A stretch of DNA of 44,893 bases, taken from an uncultured Gammaproteobacteria bacterium. GTDB taxonomy: Bacteria; Pseudomonadota; Gammaproteobacteria; CAKMZV01. Every line of letters starts with the position of its first letter. The stretch's first letter is position 1. The DNA is taken from NCBI GenBank assembly GCA_929200535.1, contig CAKMZV010000019.1, positions 1 to 44,893 on the forward strand, read 5' to 3'. The notes under the pieces were generated by a model. It did no database searches. It was not told where the DNA came from and worked only from the letters and a program-made list of their open reading frames with translations. Below, one piece after another: positions 8,054 to 16,003 of this stretch. The translations under genes were made by a program, and so were the position numbers.

Positions 8054-9065
8054 TGATAAGCTGAGTGTGGAAAATATTATACACACGCACTTTAACGAGC
8101 AGAAACAAGCTGACAAATACGTGCTAAATCGCTTGCAACACCAATTTGATAAGGCACCACCTACTTTGGTTCACCGACATATGGAGCAATATGCAACTGA
8201 TATTCTTGAACAAATTTCAGTTAAAATAGAAGATAAAAAAAGAATTAGTATTGCTTGCTTGGAGGCTTTGAAAAAGCTATCAAAACCACAAAAATCGTAT
8301 TCCCTGAAAAATTTAATCGCCCTATCAGAGTTATCTTATTTTGTCTTGCAGCTTGCTAAAAATAACCCTAATGCCTATTTCAATGCAGAGCAAAAAAAAG
8401 AATGGGCGAAAGAACTATCCAACCTAAATTTGGAAGAAGAGACAATTTCAACTAATAAGGATAAAAACAATCGCCTCAAAAACCTTATAGAAGTCGTATA
8501 TATTTTTGAAATTCTATTATCAGTTAAATTGTCATTTAACTGGGATAACTTACGTAACAAAATTTGCGAATTTCACGAAAATGCTGACGAATATATCCTT
8601 GAATTGCTATTTATGGCTTGCCAATATACGACTAATTGGAACCAAGAAAGTATGTCGATTTTATTGGAATGGTCAACAGAACAGAAGAAGCTACCCAATA
8701 ATTTTTATGAGCAATTTTTTCTAAATTATTTACTAAAGTGCAAACGAGAAACATCAGAAGCCAATAAAACAAAACAAAATGATTTTATTACCCATATTTT
8801 AACAAGCAGCCGTTTTTTTAACACATTAGACAAGCAGAAAAAAACAATTTTATGCGAATCATTGTTAAAGGCGAGCCGACTATTTGAATCAAAAAGTTTT
8901 AAAATTTTAAACGATGAGAGAATAAAATATCTCGAAAACACATTAGAAAAATGGAAAAAATCCACACAAGAAAAAGTACACATAGAAACTAGCGAAACTA
9001 ATAACGACTTAATGCAGAAAACCTACAGTAAATTCTCACCATCAACAACGTCTGCTGTCACTTAA
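8025..9065 (+). CDS. Helical protein of unknown function, gene 2 of the cassette
   Basis: A 346-residue soluble protein that appears almost entirely alpha-helical, with many Lys, Asn, Glu and Leu residues and heptad-like stretches (for example LEACLEAL-type spacing near residues 70-110 and LENTLEKWKKSTQEKVHIET near the C-terminus). No catalytic motif is recognised. It starts inside gene 1 (29-base overlap, ATG at 8025), and the ATPase gene begins 12 bases after its stop. The repeated helical texture could form a scaffold, as in HEAT-like or TPR-like proteins, but I cannot identify a repeat unit. The C-terminal 30 residues are Ser/Thr-rich and probably disordered. Confidence 0.75.
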   Translation: MQKESKKQSNDKLSVENIIHTHFNEQKQADKYVLNRLQHQFDKAPPTLVHRHMEQYATDILEQISVKIEDKKRISIACLEALKKLSKPQKSYSLKNLIALSELSYFVLQLAKNNPNAYFNAEQKKEWAKELSNLNLEEETISTNKDKNNRLKNLIEVVYIFEILLSVKLSFNWDNLRNKICEFHENADEYILELLFMACQYTTNWNQESMSILLEWSTEQKKLPNNFYEQFFLNYLLKCKRETSEANKTKQNDFITHILTSSRFFNTLDKQKKTILCESLLKASRLFESKSFKILNDERIKYLENTLEKWKKSTQEKVHIETSETNNDLMQKTYSKFSPSTTSAVT

Positions 9066-9077
9066 AACTCTTAAAAT

Positions 9078-11918
9078 ATGCCTTCCCTAAATACCCAATT
9101 CATTTGCTTTTACTCTTATAAAGGTGGTGTCGGACGTAGTACAGCACTCACCAATTTGGCAATATTGCATGCCCGCCAAGGGAAGAAAGTGCTAATTATT
9201 GATTTAGATTTAGAGGCGCCGGGGCAATCACAAAGCGGATTATTTAATGCTCAATACATACAAGAGGCAAAAACACTAAAGGGTGGCTTTACCGATTTAT
9301 GCCTTGAATGGCAAAAAAGTTTTAAGGAAAACAAGGCCGCTTTAGCTTGGCAACTAAAAGATTATACAGTGCGTAGCACAGAGCTTGATGATCGAACTTT
9401 CGAAGGCGTTGGGGATATTTACTTACTACCAGCAACTAAACAGCTTGATAATCAGTACGCTCAAACATTACATCAACTCAACTGGGATGATTTTTTTGGT
9501 GATTCCATCAAAGGTTATTTGTTAATGGCAGACATCCGCACCTATTGCGAACTTGAGGAATATGATAGTGTATTTATTGACTCGCGCACAGGCTTAAGTG
9601 ACCCCTACTATATGGCAACTTCTTGGCTAACTGATAGCACAGTATGTTTCACCTTATTAAATGAACAAAGCATCGCTGGCTGCAAAGGGGCAATGAATGC
9701 GATTAATTCACCTTCCTTTATTAAAGGTTATGGCAAAAAGCATATTGTGCCAGTGGCTTGTATGCTCCCTCCCTCACTGGGAGAAAGCGTCCAAAAAAGA
9801 ATAAATGAAATTAAGGATAAGGAATGGTTAGAGCTAAACGAACAGGGCTTTGCCTCAACTATTTTATACGATGAAACAATGGCATTAAGAGCAACTTTGC
9901 CATTACTTAATGCAGATAATAATATGAGCCTTAATATCAATTCCTACACGCAATCCATCATACAAATAGATGAAGCTTTGGATAAAAAAGACACAGACTA
10001 CTTATTAACGAAACAACGAGTAAAACAAAGCTACAAAGGAGAATTAGAAAACCCTTTTCCTAATTTACGCATTGAATACTGCAATGCTAAAGAAGTTGAA
10101 AAATATTACTCTAACTTATACCCAAGCATTCGAGAACAGCTTCTTGCTTTTCCACCAATCATTATTTTTGGTTCTCGTGGTACTGGCAAAACCACCCTTG
10201 CTCGACATCTGGACTATGAAACTCAATTAGTACAATTTGCTAAAGAAAACCCAAATCAAGAACCTATACCTGAGCATTTCCCTCAAGTGGTGCTATGGAT
10301 ACGACAAGATAGCGATCTTTTAGCTGCATTTAATACCCCAGATGCATATAAGCAAGTTATCTATAACCAGCTATTTAGTGCCTTTTTAGATTTAATGGTG
10401 TTGCGAAAAATGTTGGAAGCAATGGATAAAATTGAGGGCATACAAGCCTGGGTGAATTCTACCACTAAACTCTTTAAAATCCTTAGCAGAGAAATGGGGA
10501 GAAAAGAGGGCGAGCCATTAAATAATCTTGAACAATTCAGTAACTATTTAGACGAATATTTGTCTGACATTCGCGGCTATATAAATAATCCAAATGATAG
10601 CAATAAGCCCTATATGTTTTTAAGCAACACTCTACTTAAGCTATTAACTGAGCAATTTAAACCGGAAATTCAATCTTATTTTGTGGTAATTTTAGATGAA
10701 GTTGAAAACTACGCCAGCTACCAACAACGCACTCTAAACACTCGAGTTAAGCATATTAAGCGTAGTAACTTAGTCACTTATAAATTATTAGCACGCAATG
10801 AGGGAATTAAAACATCAAAAACCGATGCAACAGGTCAATTATTAGAAGTTACTCACGACTATAAGGCTTATTTTTTAGATGAGGCGATGAACTTTCAAGA
10901 ATTTCATGATCAAGTAAATACATTTATACACCACAGCCTACAACAATCGCCGAGTTTCTCACATTTTGGAGAAGCCAAAACTTTTTTAAATGCTCTGACA
11001 CCACAAGAAGAAGCACAAGAAATGTTTGAAACAAGAAGGCAAACAACACACCCCCCCCCCTTAGTCTCTTATGTTAAAAAAGAGCTAAAACTTCCCTCAG
11101 AACATCCTTTTTTACAATGGCTTGACCAAGAGCAAAACATATTGCGTCAGGCAGTAGCAGTAATCCTTCTCAATCAAGGAAAGGAAATTGAACAAGTGCT
11201 TAATGAGTTTAGCAAAAATAGTTCAAAGGCTAAAGACTGGTATCATAATTATTCCACAGGAGCATTATTTTGGTTATGCCGATTGTACAACAAAAATAAA
11301 ATATATGCAGGTATCAATGATTTGGTAGGAGTTTCCGGCAATAATATTCGTGTCGTGGTACTCATATTAGGGCAGCTGTTTCAAGAGTGGATTGAAAATA
11401 AAGATACAGGTACCTTATTTTTTTCAGTCAAACAGCAAAATAAAGTCATACACGAACAATCACAAACACAAGTCAAACTACTCGATCGCTTTAAATTTAC
11501 TGACAATCGATTAGACCGCTTTGTAGCTCGCTTAGGGACTCTATTTAGGGCACTCCATAAGAGTCCTAAACAAAGTGAGCCAGAGATTAACCATTTTTCA
11601 ATTCAAGGGGATGTGGATGAAAAAATAGATAAGTATTTACGCCTATGCCGACAAGAAAATATACTACAATGGATGCCCAGTAACAAACAAAAAAATAGTA
11701 GTGATTATGTACCCGATGCTTATCGCTTTAATCCTGTATATGCTCCTGATTTTGATATTTCTTGGCGGCGTAAGAAAAAATTAATTCTAACGTCTAAACA
11801 AATTGAAATACTTTGTTTTGGGCAGGATAATGAGTGGAAAACTATACATAAAAATATAGTAAAAAAACACGACTCTTCAAATATTCCATCAGTTGATCAA
11901 CAACCTACTTTACTGTAA
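9078..11918 (+). CDS. Fusion of a KGGVGR-type ParA-like ATPase with an RGTGKT AAA ATPase, gene 3 of the cassette
   Basis: This 946-residue protein joins two P-loop modules. Residues 1 to about 300 resemble ParA/MinD ATPases: FYSYKGGVGRSTALTNLA (K15 signature lysine, but R20 where the usual Walker lysine stands), then IIDLDLEAPGQS (D42, D44) and VFIDSRTGLSDPYY near residue 168. From about 325 a second module starts with NAKEVEKYY and has Walker A GSRGTGKT (365-372) and Walker B VVILDEVENY (D540, E541), resembling ORC/Cdc6-like or STAND-like bacterial ATPases. The C-terminal 280 residues include helical stretches of the winged-helix style, but no named domain. A run of ten C at 11051-11060 lies in codons 658-661. 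The family is one I associate with bacterial conflict genes; that role here is inferred from the neighbouring methyltransferase. Confidence 0.85.
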   Translation: MPSLNTQFICFYSYKGGVGRSTALTNLAILHARQGKKVLIIDLDLEAPGQSQSGLFNAQYIQEAKTLKGGFTDLCLEWQKSFKENKAALAWQLKDYTVRSTELDDRTFEGVGDIYLLPATKQLDNQYAQTLHQLNWDDFFGDSIKGYLLMADIRTYCELEEYDSVFIDSRTGLSDPYYMATSWLTDSTVCFTLLNEQSIAGCKGAMNAINSPSFIKGYGKKHIVPVACMLPPSLGESVQKRINEIKDKEWLELNEQGFASTILYDETMALRATLPLLNADNNMSLNINSYTQSIIQIDEALDKKDTDYLLTKQRVKQSYKGELENPFPNLRIEYCNAKEVEKYYSNLYPSIREQLLAFPPIIIFGSRGTGKTTLARHLDYETQLVQFAKENPNQEPIPEHFPQVVLWIRQDSDLLAAFNTPDAYKQVIYNQLFSAFLDLMVLRKMLEAMDKIEGIQAWVNSTTKLFKILSREMGRKEGEPLNNLEQFSNYLDEYLSDIRGYINNPNDSNKPYMFLSNTLLKLLTEQFKPEIQSYFVVILDEVENYASYQQRTLNTRVKHIKRSNLVTYKLLARNEGIKTSKTDATGQLLEVTHDYKAYFLDEAMNFQEFHDQVNTFIHHSLQQSPSFSHFGEAKTFLNALTPQEEAQEMFETRRQTTHPPPLVSYVKKELKLPSEHPFLQWLDQEQNILRQAVAVILLNQGKEIEQVLNEFSKNSSKAKDWYHNYSTGALFWLCRLYNKNKIYAGINDLVGVSGNNIRVVVLILGQLFQEWIENKDTGTLFFSVKQQNKVIHEQSQTQVKLLDRFKFTDNRLDRFVARLGTLFRALHKSPKQSEPEINHFSIQGDVDEKIDKYLRLCRQENILQWMPSNKQKNSSDYVPDAYRFNPVYAPDFDISWRRKKKLILTSKQIEILCFGQDNEWKTIHKNIVKKHDSSNIPSVDQQPTLL
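11051..11060 (+). repeat. Ten-base poly-C tract within the cassette ATPase gene
   Basis: Ten consecutive C bases encode part of His658 and Pro659-661. In this AT-rich window no other C or G run that I see exceeds about six. Loss of one C would bring a TAG stop directly after the prolines (about residue 662). Gain of one C would bring a TAA stop about five codons further on. Both slips would remove the last 280 residues, as expected of a phase-variable switch. Confidence 0.8.
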
Positions 11919-11919
11919 A

Positions 11920-12858
11920 ATGCAGACTATTACTGAGTATAGCCCCACAGCAGAAAAACATAGAAAATTAGCAAACTTGCATCCGTGGGATATTTTATTG
12001 ACTGGTGATAATAATGAATATAGGTGTACGCATACAATTAAACAATTGAAACAACATATGCAGCCTTTTCAGTATATACAACTTAGCCGAGAAAAAAATC
12101 AAGGCGGTAATGGGCAGTTTATACTTAAGTCGATAGATTGTCCGAATAAATACGAAGAAAAATGCTCTGCTCAACTGCTTAATTTAAAATTAACTACATT
12201 AATCGAAAACTGTTCTCAAAAATCAACAAATATTCATATTCTTATGGATATTACTAGCTTAGAATTAGATGCTATTTTACATATCCAACATATTTGCCAA
12301 CAAGAAAAATATCGATTATTTGCCTTATACACCTCGCCTGCAAAATATAAGGAACGAAAAAAATTCAAACTTCAATTAAACACAATTGCACAACCTCCGG
12401 GTTACACAAGTTTAACCGTAAATAGCACCTCCCCTATTCCTCATATTATTATTTTAGGTTTCGATTCTGGCAGAGCTGAACGCTTTTTGACACAGTATCC
12501 TCAGTGGCAATTTGAAGATATATTTGCTATTTATAGTAGCCCAGCCTACATTAAAGATGGGGAGAGAATGGCACTAAATGCTAACTCTTGGATAGATAGT
12601 ATTCCTGAAAAACAACGACTATCAATTGACGGTCTTAACCCTTCAGGCGTGTACCAACAATTACAAAAAATTTATACCGAAAAAAAGAGGATGGATATAG
12701 TCCCTTTAGGACCTAAATTAATGCTACTTGGTATTACAGAATTTTATTTTTCATTGCCCAAAAATGAACAAAAAAATATACGTATTTTATATGATTTCCC
12801 ACAGCCAACACCAGGTAGCACAACAGGAATCAAAAAACATTATTTATTAGAATGTTAA
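11920..12858 (+). CDS. Two-lobed protein of unknown function, gene 4 of the cassette
   Basis: About 312 residues from the ATG at 11920, one base after the stop of the ATPase gene; an upstream TTG at 11893 would overlap that gene and is less likely. I recognise no family. The protein contains two similar segments: YRLFALYTSPAKYKERKKF (F134) and DIFAIYSSPAYIKDGERMA (F202), each at the end of a hydrophobic strand. The region before the first is ILMDITSLELDAILHIQHIC and before the second PHIIILGFDSGRAERFLTQY. This alternation of short hydrophobic strands and helices suggests a duplicated Rossmann-like fold. Near the end, MDIVPLGPKLMLLGITEFYF could be another strand and helix. A ligand- or nucleotide-sensing role is possible but not shown. 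The end overlaps the methyltransferase start by seven bases. Confidence 0.75.
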   Translation: MQTITEYSPTAEKHRKLANLHPWDILLTGDNNEYRCTHTIKQLKQHMQPFQYIQLSREKNQGGNGQFILKSIDCPNKYEEKCSAQLLNLKLTTLIENCSQKSTNIHILMDITSLELDAILHIQHICQQEKYRLFALYTSPAKYKERKKFKLQLNTIAQPPGYTSLTVNSTSPIPHIIILGFDSGRAERFLTQYPQWQFEDIFAIYSSPAYIKDGERMALNANSWIDSIPEKQRLSIDGLNPSGVYQQLQKIYTEKKRMDIVPLGPKLMLLGITEFYFSLPKNEQKNIRILYDFPQPTPGSTTGIKKHYLLEC

Positions 12859-14039
12859 ATAACTTAGCACAACATTACACACACCATATCCACGCTGATT
12901 TATTAGTCAAGCAAATGGGACGCTATGTTGAACATACAAAATTGCTATCTGGCATTGATTTAGGCGCAGGAAAGGGCGTACTACTTGATGCCGCACTAAA
13001 AAAGTGGGAACAGATTAAATTTTCAGGGATTGATGTGGATTTAGACAAAAACAATCATTCTGATGCCAACAGAGTGGCTTTTTTTTCTGCGGATTTATTG
13101 ACCGATAAATCAGTCGATTTTTTAGAACATCAAAAACTTATTGATTGTTGTGATATTGCTGTTTGCAACCCTCCTTTTCAGAGCTTTCAAAACAATCAAC
13201 TATTCCGTAACTTATGCAAAATTAATAAATTTGAGGCTTGTTATAATATGCCTGTTGTAACCACAGATATTATTTTTCTATTACATAATTTACGTTTATT
13301 AAAGCCAGGTGGCTTATTAGGCATTATCCTACCTGATGGAATTTTAACAGGAAAACGCTTTCAAATACTACGCAAAAGCTTGTTGGAGACACACAACATT
13401 AAAGAAATAATTCAACTGCCAGATAAAGCCTTTTCGAGAATTGAAGTTAGAACTCATATGATTATTTTGCAAAAAAGCGTCTTGCAATCAAATAAGATTG
13501 AATTAAGGCAAGTAAATAATGAGGGGAAACTCAGCAAAAAACTAACGATTAATGATGTTCAATTAGAAAAACGAATGGATTATTCCTATTGGAAATGGCA
13601 ACTACAACAGCAGATAAAAAAAAACACCATAAAATTATCAGACTTAAATGTTGAAGTATTGCGTGGCAGTCAAACAAAATATTTTTTTGAACAACAAAAC
13701 ACACCTTATTTTCATACACAACATTTACCAACATCGCCTAAAAAAATAAGTTTCTCAATCTCCAAAGCATCAAATGTCAGAAAAGCGAAAAAGGGAGATA
13801 TTTTAATGGCACGAGTAGGTAAACGTTGCTTAGGGCGTATGACATTGGTTTGCAATGGGTCAGTTCCTATTACAGATTGTATTTACCGTATTCGAGTTCC
13901 TCAAAAACATTTAAATATTATTTGGAAATCACTCTCTTCAAGATTAGGTCAAGAATGGCTCAAAGCAAATGGACATGGCTCTTGTGCTCAAGTAATCAGC
14001 AAGAGTGATTTAATGGATTTTCCGATTCAAGGTTTTTAG
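12852..14039 (+). CDS. Adenine-type DNA methyltransferase with a single target-recognition-like domain, gene 5 of the cassette
   Basis: A 395-residue protein. The N-terminal 230 residues are an HsdM-like N6-adenine methyltransferase: SAM motif GIDLGAGKGVLLDAA (34-48), acidic SGIDVDLDKN, catalytic NPPF (106-109), and LRLLKPGGLLGIILPDGIL. From about residue 250 the sequence resembles one target-recognition half of a type I specificity subunit: VEVLRGSQTKY, then KKGDILMARVGKRCLGRMTL, PITDCIYRIRVP, and HGSCAQVISKSDLMDFPI. Methyltransferase and recognition module are therefore in one chain, but it is shorter than type IIG enzymes and has no nuclease motif. No restriction subunit is adjacent. It probably marks host DNA so that the ATPase-containing partner proteins can tell self from foreign; the second half of that sentence is inference. 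Confidence 0.85.
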   Translation: MLNNLAQHYTHHIHADLLVKQMGRYVEHTKLLSGIDLGAGKGVLLDAALKKWEQIKFSGIDVDLDKNNHSDANRVAFFSADLLTDKSVDFLEHQKLIDCCDIAVCNPPFQSFQNNQLFRNLCKINKFEACYNMPVVTTDIIFLLHNLRLLKPGGLLGIILPDGILTGKRFQILRKSLLETHNIKEIIQLPDKAFSRIEVRTHMIILQKSVLQSNKIELRQVNNEGKLSKKLTINDVQLEKRMDYSYWKWQLQQQIKKNTIKLSDLNVEVLRGSQTKYFFEQQNTPYFHTQHLPTSPKKISFSISKASNVRKAKKGDILMARVGKRCLGRMTLVCNGSVPITDCIYRIRVPQKHLNIIWKSLSSRLGQEWLKANGHGSCAQVISKSDLMDFPIQGF

Positions 14040-14059
14040 CATAAAAACTTTAGTGCCTG

Positions 14060-14659
14060 CTAAGAATCCACCAACAATTTCGATGGAGTAACAACGGCAT
14101 CGAGGCGAAAGTCTGTTTTTTCCGTGGGTAGATAATTTGAGTGTTGCTGAAAATCATAGCCCACTCCAATTAAAAAGGGAGATTGATTGGCGTTTTTGTA
14201 AGTGGTTTGAGCTAAGGTTCTATCGTAAAATCCGCCACCCATTCCGAGGCGGTTTACTGATTTATCGAATGCTAATAGCGGCACAAAAACAATATCCATT
14301 TGTGCGACAAAATATTTTCTACATCCTTTTGGTTCTGGGATATTAAATGCTTTTTTGGGTAGTAATGCCCAATTTAATACAGGGGCTTGGCAGAAGATTA
14401 GAGGGGCATCAAGTTGCTCAACAATAGGTAAAAAAATAGTATTATTGTTTGCCTTTAAAAATCGTGCTACACGAGATAAATCTAACTCTGATTGGGTCGC
14501 AACGTACATTGCGATACGCTGATTTTTAATCCCTTTTAGCCACCTTTGATTTAAAAAACGATAGAGTTTAATTGCCTCAACGGTTTGCTTTGCTTTGGAA
14601 ATTTTTTTTCGCTTGAGACGAAAGTGTTGCCTTAGTTGTTTCTTTTGAGCCGTTATCAC
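14060..14659 (-). CDS. fthC: 5-formyltetrahydrofolate cyclo-ligase
   Basis: The enzyme converts 5-formyltetrahydrofolate to 5,10-methenyltetrahydrofolate using ATP, returning it to the one-carbon pool used by thyA and purine synthesis. The 199-residue product has the basic N-terminal helix (KKQLRQHFRLKRKKI), the central IAMYVATQSELDL, and the signature VNRLGMGGGFYDRTL. Length is normal. It converges with the cassette methyltransferase, whose stop is 20 bases away. On the other side a type A mini-element separates it from tal by 165 bases, so its promoter must lie in the element or further upstream. In enterobacteria the orthologue follows the 6S RNA gene; I see no such RNA here. Confidence 0.92.
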   Translation of the reverse strand: MITAQKKQLRQHFRLKRKKISKAKQTVEAIKLYRFLNQRWLKGIKNQRIAMYVATQSELDLSRVARFLKANNNTIFLPIVEQLDAPLIFCQAPVLNWALLPKKAFNIPEPKGCRKYFVAQMDIVFVPLLAFDKSVNRLGMGGGFYDRTLAQTTYKNANQSPFLIGVGYDFQQHSNYLPTEKTDFRLDAVVTPSKLLVDS

Positions 14660-14681
14660 AAGACTACCTATCTTAACTTGA

Positions 14682-14842
14682 AGACCATTGCAGAATGGAA
14701 AGGGGCAAAAGAAAAATGAAAAAAAGCAGCTCTAATCAAGGCGTGAAATGAAGCTAATACGTCTGTCTTAGCGAATTTTACAACACAGATTAGGGCTGTT
14801 TTTCTCATTTTTAGTTGTTCTTTTCTATTGTGCAACGGTCTC
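14682..14842. mobile_element. Type A palindromic mini-element (copy A1)
   Basis: A diverged copy of about 161 bp whose tips AGACCATTGCAG and GTGCAACGGTCTC are inverted. The body has the conserved core GGCGTGAAAT, then AATACGTCTGTCTT (one base different from other copies), then ATTTTACAAC. It fills the gap between tal and fthC. Its right tip runs into the tal coding region and supplies the last five codons and the stop codon. No transposase is encoded, so it resembles a non-autonomous miniature element; the tips look like those of IS5-group insertion sequences. Confidence 0.75.
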
Positions 14843-15778
14843 TATATATTCTTCTAATTTCACAATATCAGCACAAAATTTATCAATTCCCTCAGCTAAT
14901 TTTTCTTTTGCCATTTGATCAGCGTTGTGAAGTTGCTCAAATTCTTTCTCACCACAGGTGATTTTTTCTATCGGAAGTTGTTTGGCTTGCTCTACAGACA
15001 GTTTATAGGCAACTTCCTCTTGCGGCATTTCTTGCTTGCTTAATTCTCCTAAAAGAGTTGGCGAAATAGTGAGTAAATCACATCCGGTTAATTGCATAAT
15101 TTGTCCTGTATTACGGAAGCTGGCTCCCATAATTTCTGTCGAATAATCAAATTTTTTGAAGTAGTTATATACTTTTGTCACAAAAATCACCCCAGGGTCT
15201 TTTGCTGGGTCTTGTGAATTAAAGTTTTCATTCTCGCAATACCAATCGTATATTCTGCCGACAAACGGAGAAATTAAGGTTACGCCTGTTTCAGCACAAG
15301 CAACGGCTTGAGCAAAGCTAAATATCAATGTGAGATTACAGTGAATACCTTCTGCCTCAAGCTGTTTGGCGGCTTGAATACCTTCCCACGTTGCGGCAAT
15401 TTTAATTAGCAAACGAGAGCGATCAATACCTTTTTGAGCAAATAATTCAATCAATTTTTGTGCATAGACTACTGTCGCCACAGTGTCAAACGATAGCCTT
15501 GCATCTACCTCTATTGATACACGCCCTGGAATATACGATAAAATTTTCTCACCCAAACTCACCAATAGGGTTTGCATACATAATGTCATATCTTGAGGGT
15601 AGAGGCTAACCAATTGATGAATTAGTTTTTCATACTGAGGCTGTTGTGCCACTGATAAAACTAAGGATGGATTGGTTGTTGCCTCTCTGGGCTTAAATTC
15701 CTCGATGGCACCAATATCGCCCGTATCTGCAACGACAGTGGTTATTTTTTGTAAATGTTGTAAGTAATATAAACTCAT
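14825..15778 (-). CDS. tal: Transaldolase
   Basis: Transaldolase transfers a three-carbon unit between sedoheptulose 7-phosphate and glyceraldehyde 3-phosphate in the non-oxidative pentose phosphate path. The 317-residue protein shows GDIGAIEEFKPREATTNPSL at the N-terminus, the Schiff-base lysine in LLIKIAATWEG (K126), FSFAQAVACAETGVTLISPF and the substrate-binding ASFRNTGQI. This is the classical TalA/TalB type. The last residues, ETVAQ and the TAG stop, are encoded by the tip of mini-element A1, so the original C-terminus has been replaced. The native end is usually not catalytic, so activity is probably retained. Confidence 0.94.
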   Translation of the reverse strand: MSLYYLQHLQKITTVVADTGDIGAIEEFKPREATTNPSLVLSVAQQPQYEKLIHQLVSLYPQDMTLCMQTLLVSLGEKILSYIPGRVSIEVDARLSFDTVATVVYAQKLIELFAQKGIDRSRLLIKIAATWEGIQAAKQLEAEGIHCNLTLIFSFAQAVACAETGVTLISPFVGRIYDWYCENENFNSQDPAKDPGVIFVTKVYNYFKKFDYSTEIMGASFRNTGQIMQLTGCDLLTISPTLLGELSKQEMPQEEVAYKLSVEQAKQLPIEKITCGEKEFEQLHNADQMAKEKLAEGIDKFCADIVKLEEYIETVAQ

Positions 15779-16003
15779 TTAATCAATAATTTATTTAATA
15801 ATATACATGGTATAATTAATGGTTATTCTTTGGGTTTAGTAAGGTGTTTTGTGTTCGACACTTACTTCAAGTTATTATACAAGTAATTGTTTTGATGTCC
15901 TATAAATTACAATATCATTCTTTTTTTAGGTATCAAAAAACGGTAATAACTGTTAAAAGGTGTACTTTGCGTTATTTCTCTTCAATTTTCTCATAATAAA
16001 AAA
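15779..16003. promoter_or_regulatory. Divergent tal/gloB intergenic region with an extended -10 box
   Basis: This 225-base AT-rich gap separates divergent tal and gloB. On the plus strand TGGTATAAT (15808-15816) fits an extended -10 element, which would start a transcript about 180 bases before gloB. GTGTTCGACAC at 15850-15860 is a short palindrome of unknown meaning. No RNA gene or small coding sequence is supported. Confidence 0.35.

Noticed and set aside
11893-11919. TTG start for cassette gene 4
   Set aside because: It would overlap the ATPase gene, and an ATG lies just after that gene's stop; TTG use is rarer.
14660-14824. 6S RNA gene upstream of fthC, as in enterobacteria
   Set aside because: The gap is almost completely occupied by mini-element A1, and no 6S-like long hairpin with a central bubble is separable from it.
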